NCBI GenBank assembly: GCA_027382625.1
Contig: JAJKFJ010022659.1
Location: forward strand, 62,001-126,000
DNA: 64,000 nucleotides
Direction of reading: 5' to 3'
Origin: Tetmemena sp. SeJ-2015
Taxonomy: Eukaryota > Ciliophora > Spirotrichea > Sporadotrichida > Oxytrichidae
How positions within the stretch are numbered: position 1 is the first letter of the stretch; each line of letters begins with the position of its first letter. Below are positions 59,327 to 64,000 of the stretch, one piece after another. Under the pieces are notes generated by a model, which had not been told where the DNA came from, did not search any database, and saw only the letters and a program-made list of their open reading frames with translations. The position numbers were made by a program, and so were the translations under genes.

Positions 59327-61792
59327 TCATTTCAAATTCTAAAGCTTAACATTTAAACTTTGAAATTAAAGTATCTTATTGCGAGCCTAACGCTTCCTTG
59401 AGTTAGCCTAATCTTAGGCACTCTAGTTTGAGTTGTTGGAACCATTGGAGTCTTGAGGACTGTTGACTCTCATAAATTGAAGCATGCCTTAGCCAGTTCT
59501 CATTAACTCATTCTCAGCAACTTAGTGGTTAGGTCCTTGCATGTTGAAATTACTCACTACGTTTTCTCTGTGGGGTCTTCCCTGGTCTTAACCTTGAGAA
59601 GCATAGTTGAAGCTGCCTTCTTCCTTGAAACCCTTGAAGCCCACGTTTTGAATGTGAAAGAGCTGTTGAGGCAAACCTTGGTTAAGCTTAGCTACTCCAG
59701 CCTATAGTTCTGAGACTAGAGCTGAAGTCTGGGGAAGAGCCTAGGCGTGGGGGCTAATGCCCACGTTCCTCACAGTGAAAGAAACCACTGTCCTCCCAAT
59801 CTGAACTGCAGAGGTGTACTCAAGGTTGAGAGGGAAGGAATCCTTGATGAGGACAAGGGTGCCGAACTTCGACTTGTTGTCCTCGATATAGAAGCCCTCT
59901 GGCTTGTATTTTATGATGGCATGGCAGCGAGACACCGAAATGTCATTGACTCTGACTTCACTCTCGTGGCCTCTTCCCATGTTGAAGATTCCCTTCTCCT
60001 CTGAAAAGCCGAGGATGTGGATGGTTCTAGAGGAGTTCTTCTCAAGAGGCAAACTTTCCATCACCATAAAGTAGTTGCAGTTCTTTGGGAGGGCGATGTC
60101 TACGAGTTTGTAGATTGTAGGTCCCACTTTGAAGAGATAGGGGAAAGGGATGCTTGCAGATCTCACACTCAAAAGTTTTCCAGTACATGCTGACCAAGTG
60201 GTCAGACTCCTTTCGGATCATCTTGGTATTGAGCCAGTTGCGCAGACAGTCGAAGTGGATGAAGCCAACACTACCTGAGCATTTGCAAGGCACGATGCAA
60301 GGGTTTTCAATGGTTGACTCTGAGCCCCAGCAAAAACGACATTGATGTTTATCTCCTTAAACTTAATATGGCAATAAGAAGATTCAGTGAAATTAAGAAT
60401 CTAAATGTAAGATCTTCAATGTTCTATTCTGCAATAATTCCTGAGTTGCTCTCATCTTCAAGAGTGACCACTGCCTTTGCTTCTTTGTGTTCTTGATCAT
60501 AAAGTTCCTGTTGAGTCTAACGCATTTTCTCGCACTTGAAGTCCTTCACTCTGAATTTGACCCGTCCAAGTTTTATCACATCGAACTTCTGTATCAGATA
60601 GTCCTCCTTCCCTGTAGGAGACTTTAGAGATCTTACAACCAGCCAAAGTCTGTCCACGCTATCACACATATTTAAAAATGAAAGCATAGAAATTAATCCT
60701 CTTCAAGCAGATCACAGTTATCAGCATGGTCCAAGAAGTACTGCTGCTGAGCTAAAGATTAGAGTTAGAATGAAATGGTTCATCAGAAATTGATTGAATC
60801 CTCTTAAATTTCTGAAGTACTGATGATGCTCTATTTCTACTTTATCTTCATCCGATTTTTCTTAGTCAAAATGAATGCAGCTTCTCACTTACCTTGATCT
60901 TTCCTGATTTGCAGCAAGTCTTGAGTTATATCGCCCATTTGTTGAAGGTTGCTCGATCTTGGAACTAGCTCAATATCGTTTTCCTTCCTGACTATCTTAG
61001 ATTCCTCAGTAGTTTTGCAGCTCTTTTTGTTGATGCTTTTGGATTCATAGTCGAACAATCCGTGGGAGTCTCTGACCCAAGTCACTCCTCTCAAAAACAC
61101 ACTATAGATTGAATTAGCACTCTCTCTTAAGCTTATTTAGTGAGCAATAGATAGGAATATTCTTAATCTCGAGAGTAGGACTCTCTTATAGAGCTCTGAA
61201 AAGAACTTTAGCAGCTCAGAAATTAGGATATCCAAAATTATGAAGGTCAAAATGAGTACCGAAAAAAGGAATCGAGGATTTATTAGGAGATTTCTTCCGC
61301 AACACTCATTTGTCAGTTGCTTGGAAAAATTGATCTTTACAAAATGGATTCCACTTTAAATGACTAGTGTGTGTAAATTTATTTCACCCACGCTTTGAAT
61401 TCGAAAATCCTTTATTTTCTAGATATTGCAGTGCATTTGCAAGTTTCACTTACCAGAAATTAGAGTTTGTGGAGGAGGCGAGTCTTCTTGGATTTAAGTT
61501 GTTGTTGAAGAGGGAGTGCTGCTACTGCAAGAGAGCGGCCGGATGCTGGTGGCTGATCTGTGAATTCTGAAGATGGTGAGAGTTACCCTCCGAGAGATTA
61601 AGACCGGATACAAACTAAAGTTTTACCCACACAAAAAAGGTAAATGCACCTAAATGAGTAATAACTGAGGTGGCTGGTTGAAATTTCCCTGAGGAGGCTG
61701 ATTATTGTTCAGGAGGTTAGGGAAAGGTTGGCTGTTGAGTGCTTGTAAGCCAGCGAGGGGTAAAGGTGAGGTTGTCTGTTGCTTGCGAGACA
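59327..61792 (-). CDS. RINGv (MARCH-type) zinc finger plus FHA domain protein
   Basis: Starts MSRKQQTTSPLPLAGLQALN; further N-terminal pieces are QPPASGRSLAVAALPLQQQL and FLRGVTWVRDSHGLFDYESK. The mid region includes VDRLWLVVRSLKSPTGKEDY. The RINGv C4HC3 finger reads QCRFCWGSESTIENPCIVPC, CKCSGSVGFIHFDCLRNWLN, then FECEICKHPFP. One extra C in the run near 60142 shifts frame into the FHA region: IHILGFSEEKGIFNMGRGHE, then VNDISVSRCHAIIKYKPEGF and EDNKSKFGTLVLI (GRG..., S-R-H/N-type core). A Gln-rich tail ends at TGA 59327-59329. RINGv proteins are usually membrane E3 ligases; FHA reads phosphothreonine, so a phospho-dependent E3 is inferred. No transmembrane segment was seen. Confidence 0.8.
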
Positions 61793-62037
61793 TATTTTAT
61801 TCAAGTTTAACTTTTAATTTACGATGTGTAAGTTGCGATTTCTCAAATTACCTCTCAGTAGTACCCAATCACTTCTCTCGTTTACATTATGATTCAGTCC
61901 CTATGAATCCTATCTGATGAAATTTATGCTTTCTTTACAAACACTTCTTTATTGGACTATGAGGTGAAATGATGAAGAGTTCAAGTAGAGCGATAAATCT
62001 TTGGTCTGATTGAATTATAATTGAACTTGAGAAAATA
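61793..62037. promoter_or_regulatory. Divergent intergenic region between the RINGv-FHA gene and CSN2
   Basis: 245 bp between divergent starts. AT-rich, no motif assignable. Confidence 0.35.
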
Positions 62038-63648
62038 ATGTCAGACGAGGGAGGAGACGCCTACGAATACGAGTGGCCTTCAGATGAGGAAGTGGCCTAG
62101 GAGGATGATAACTTGATCATGCTGAAGAATACTTTCTATGAAGCTGATGAGAACAAGCGCCACAGACCTGCGGAGGCCTTGGAGCAATATGAAAGTGTGG
62201 TTGTGCTTGAAGAGGGCATGGGTGATGAAATAAACTTCAGATTCAAGGCACTGGAGAATATCGTTTGTCTCTCGGCTCAACTGGGAATGTTCGATAATAT
62301 GATCAGTAAACAGAGAGCTCTTCTAAAGATGATAAGCAAGGTAGCTAGGAATGATGTCTCAGACGCTATTATAGCTCTTTCATATATATATAGATAACTG
62401 AATTAATCACTCTAAGAATTAAAGTATTCAATAACAACATCTTGGATGCGGTATCTACTCATTTAACGAACACTCCTGAGAGGCAAAGAGAAATGTACTA
62501 AATGACACTTGAGCATTTGAAATCCAACAATGAGCGCCTTTGGTTCAATATTGATTAAAATCATATATAATAGACTGAGATAAATCATTAAGCAAGTATT
62601 CTTGAATCTATGTAGCTTTGGAATATTTGCCTTCGTCTGGGAAAGATTTACCTAGATCTCAAGCAGTTTGCTCAACTTGACATCTTACTGAGTGAGTTAA
62701 AGGAAAATTGTATTGACTAAAATCGCCACACCAATCCTAATTTAGATCCAAACAGATATGACTAGAGCAAGGGAAATCTACTGCTTGAAGTTTTTGCGCT
62801 TGAGATCCAAATGTGTACAGCCCAAAAGAACAATCAGCGCATGAAGCACGTCTATCCTCAAACCTTGAACCTTAATTCAGTCATCAATGACCCTCGAGTG
62901 CTCGGAATTATCAAGGAGTGCGGAGGTAAGATGTACATGAGTGAGAAGCGCTGGACTAATGCACTTGAGGAGCTATTCGAGAGCTTCAAAAACTACTAAG
63001 AGTCAGGCAACTCAAGAGCTAGAACTGTACTTAAGTATGTGATCTTGGCTAGTATTCTCAGCGGCTCAGAGATTAACTTTGCAGATACCAGAGAAGCAAA
63101 AGTATAAAGATGATGAATATGGATTAGTGTGAAGTATATAAGGATGACACTCAGATTATAGCGATCATGAATTTGAGAACTGCATTTGAGAACAATGACA
63201 TAAACCAAATCTAGAAAATTATAAACGACCCAAGCTCTCAAATATTGGACGATCCTTTCATAATCTAGTACATGGATGACTTGCTAAGAGGAATCCGCCT
63301 TAATGTTCTCATATCCAAAGTCAAGCCCTACAAATCTGTGAGTCTTGAGTTCCTAGCTACTCAACTCAATGAATTTTACAATATTGATTATTTAAATGTA
63401 TCTTAGCAAGAGATCAGAAGCTTGCTTGCAGAACTAATACTCGAGAACAAGATCAAGGGAGAGATAGATCAAAGCTTTAATTTTAATTTAGATTGCAATT
63501 CATAATAGGAGAGATTGATCAATTAAATGGCTACCTCGAGTTGAGTAGTGATGAAAGTAGAGGTTCTTAGAAGCATCAAGCTATGACTTAGTGGGCTAAG
63601 ACTTTAGCAAGCTTGCACAATCAGCTCATGAAGAAGCTGCCACTCTGA
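62038..63648 (+). CDS. CSN2: COP9 signalosome subunit 2
   Basis: Starts MSDEGGDAYEYEWPSDEEVA, the acidic N-terminus of CSN2/TRIP15. It continues FYEADENKRHRPAEALEQYE, then LEIQMCTAQKNNQRMK, VLGIIKECGGKMYMSEKRWT and ESFKNYQESGNSRARTVLKY (helical PCI-upstream repeats). The PCI part reads DDPFIIQYMDDLLRGIRLNV, VKPYKSVSLEFLATQLN and ILENKIKGEIDQLNGYLELS, ending QWAKTLASLHNQLMKKLPL and TGA. Matches the animal subunit along its full length; acts in the nuclear/cytosolic COP9 signalosome, which removes NEDD8 from cullins. Three IESs are resolved by pointers and homology; another near 62370-62440 is unresolved. Confidence 0.92.
62547..62621 (+). other. IES in CSN2, pointer AATATT
   Basis: AATATT lies at 62547-62552 and 62622-62627. 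Removing 75 bp gives ERLWFNICLRLGKIYLDL, matching animal CSN2 LWFKTNTKLGKLYLE. Confidence 0.85.
63100..63131 (+). other. IES in CSN2, pointer AAGTATA
   Basis: AAGTATA lies at 63100-63106 and 63132-63138. Removing 32 bp gives DTREAKVYKDDTQIIAIMNL, matching animal SQEAKPYKNDPEILAMTNL, and removes a TGA. Confidence 0.9.
63467..63516 (+). other. IES in CSN2, pointer GATCAA within an imperfect 15 bp repeat
   Basis: GATCAA lies at 63467-63472 and 63517-63522. The wider repeat GGAGAGAT(A/T)GATCAA has one mismatch. Removing 50 bp gives IKGEIDQLNGYLELSS, matching animal IHGRIDQVNQLLELD. Confidence 0.85.
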
Positions 63649-63822
63649 AAGTGATACATAAGTAGATATATTTTAATTTTTGAAGTTCTTTTTCTCTAAA
63701 CTAATCTCAAATGCATATTTAATTCCTATATTACCTCTTCTAATATTAACTAATTTTCATTTAGTAAAACTAATTTTGAATTTGAATTGCATCAGGTGGA
63801 ATTTAAGCATACACACAGAAAA
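63649..63822. other. Short intergenic spacer
   Basis: AT-rich, 174 bp, between two plus-strand genes. Confidence 0.5.
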
Positions 63823-64000
63823 ATGCAAATAAACCGCAAAGAGGAGCAGGCTCCCAGAAATTCTGACAGGGCACTTTATTCTAATAGAGCTAACTCAAAC
63901 ACTGGCAACAACAATGAATCTTCGAAATAGAGAATTTCCAATCCCTTTCAGAGAGATGGGAATTCAGTACAATAAAAAACAGAGAGCCTAAAAGACGAAG
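63823..64000 (+). CDS. Start of a Q/N/S-rich protein (partial)
   Basis: Starts MQINRKEEQAPRNSDRALYS and stays open, with TAA/TAG as Gln, to the window edge (later SSKQRISNPFQRDGNSVQ). Composition is like the other Q/N-rich genes here. Too short to assign a family. Confidence 0.5.

Noticed and set aside
1..64000. Telomere repeats (C4A4/G4T4) or CRISPR arrays
   Set aside because: No telomeric repeat run was seen. The regular repeats at 705-955 and 3055-3335 have near-identical units with degenerate spacers and lie in a eukaryotic context, so they are not CRISPR.

Overview
The window looks like germline (micronuclear) DNA of a spirotrich/hypotrich ciliate, the Oxytricha/Stylonychia type. Three observations support this. 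(1) The long conserved reading frames only work if TAA and TAG are read as glutamine and TGA is the only stop (SMC2, COP9 signalosome subunit 2, NAA30, mitochondrial carrier). (2) Many genes carry short AT-rich inserts of about 22-170 bp that break the frame. They lack usable GT-AG ends, lie between short direct repeats, and when one repeat copy plus the insert is removed the family's conserved protein sequence returns. These are internal eliminated sequences (IESs) with pointers of 3-13 bp that are not fixed as TA, unlike Paramecium or Euplotes. (3) Ordinary GT-AG introns are present as well. The assignment is inferred from sequence alone; no telomeric C4A4/G4T4 repeats were seen, so no chromosome end lies here.

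Layout. 1-7 kb: remains of a small secreted-protein family on the minus strand (a partial copy at the left edge, then two paralogues at 3870-4742 and 5971-6948), with a 2.6 kb inverted-repeat element at about 705-3335. 7-14 kb: a broken, repeat-rich stretch with orphan coding pieces, a 540 bp palindrome, and a degenerate Rep-like ORF with a superfamily 3 helicase domain between low-complexity AT-rich blocks. 14-28.7 kb: RBM42-like RNA-binding protein (-), CZIB zinc protein (+), condensin SMC2 (-), a very long gene with a cytosolic carboxypeptidase domain (+), and a HAD-family protein (-). 29-36.5 kb: a protein starting MGN (-), a secreted protein (+), an MTCH/mitochondrial-carrier protein (+), SmB/SNRPB (-), and a hypothetical (-). 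36.7-50.8 kb: a hypothetical Q-rich gene (-), an RCC1-repeat/coiled-coil gene (+), a His-rich probable mitochondrial membrane protein (+), N-acetyltransferase NAA30 (+), a hypothetical (-), a coiled-coil gene (+), and an ArfGAP (+). 50.9-64 kb: an 8 kb Q/N/S-rich coiled-coil gene (+), a RINGv-FHA protein (-), CSN2 (+), and the start of another gene (+).

How it fits together. The genes are unrelated housekeeping loci, as expected when germline DNA holds precursors of many separate somatic gene-sized chromosomes. What they share is their interrupted structure. IES load is uneven: secreted paralogue B has at least five IESs in under 1 kb, while SMC2 (3.55 kb) has none that I can see and the MTCH-like gene has only ordinary introns. 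Several genes also show single-base frame slips, mostly at homopolymers, which look like consensus errors rather than biology.
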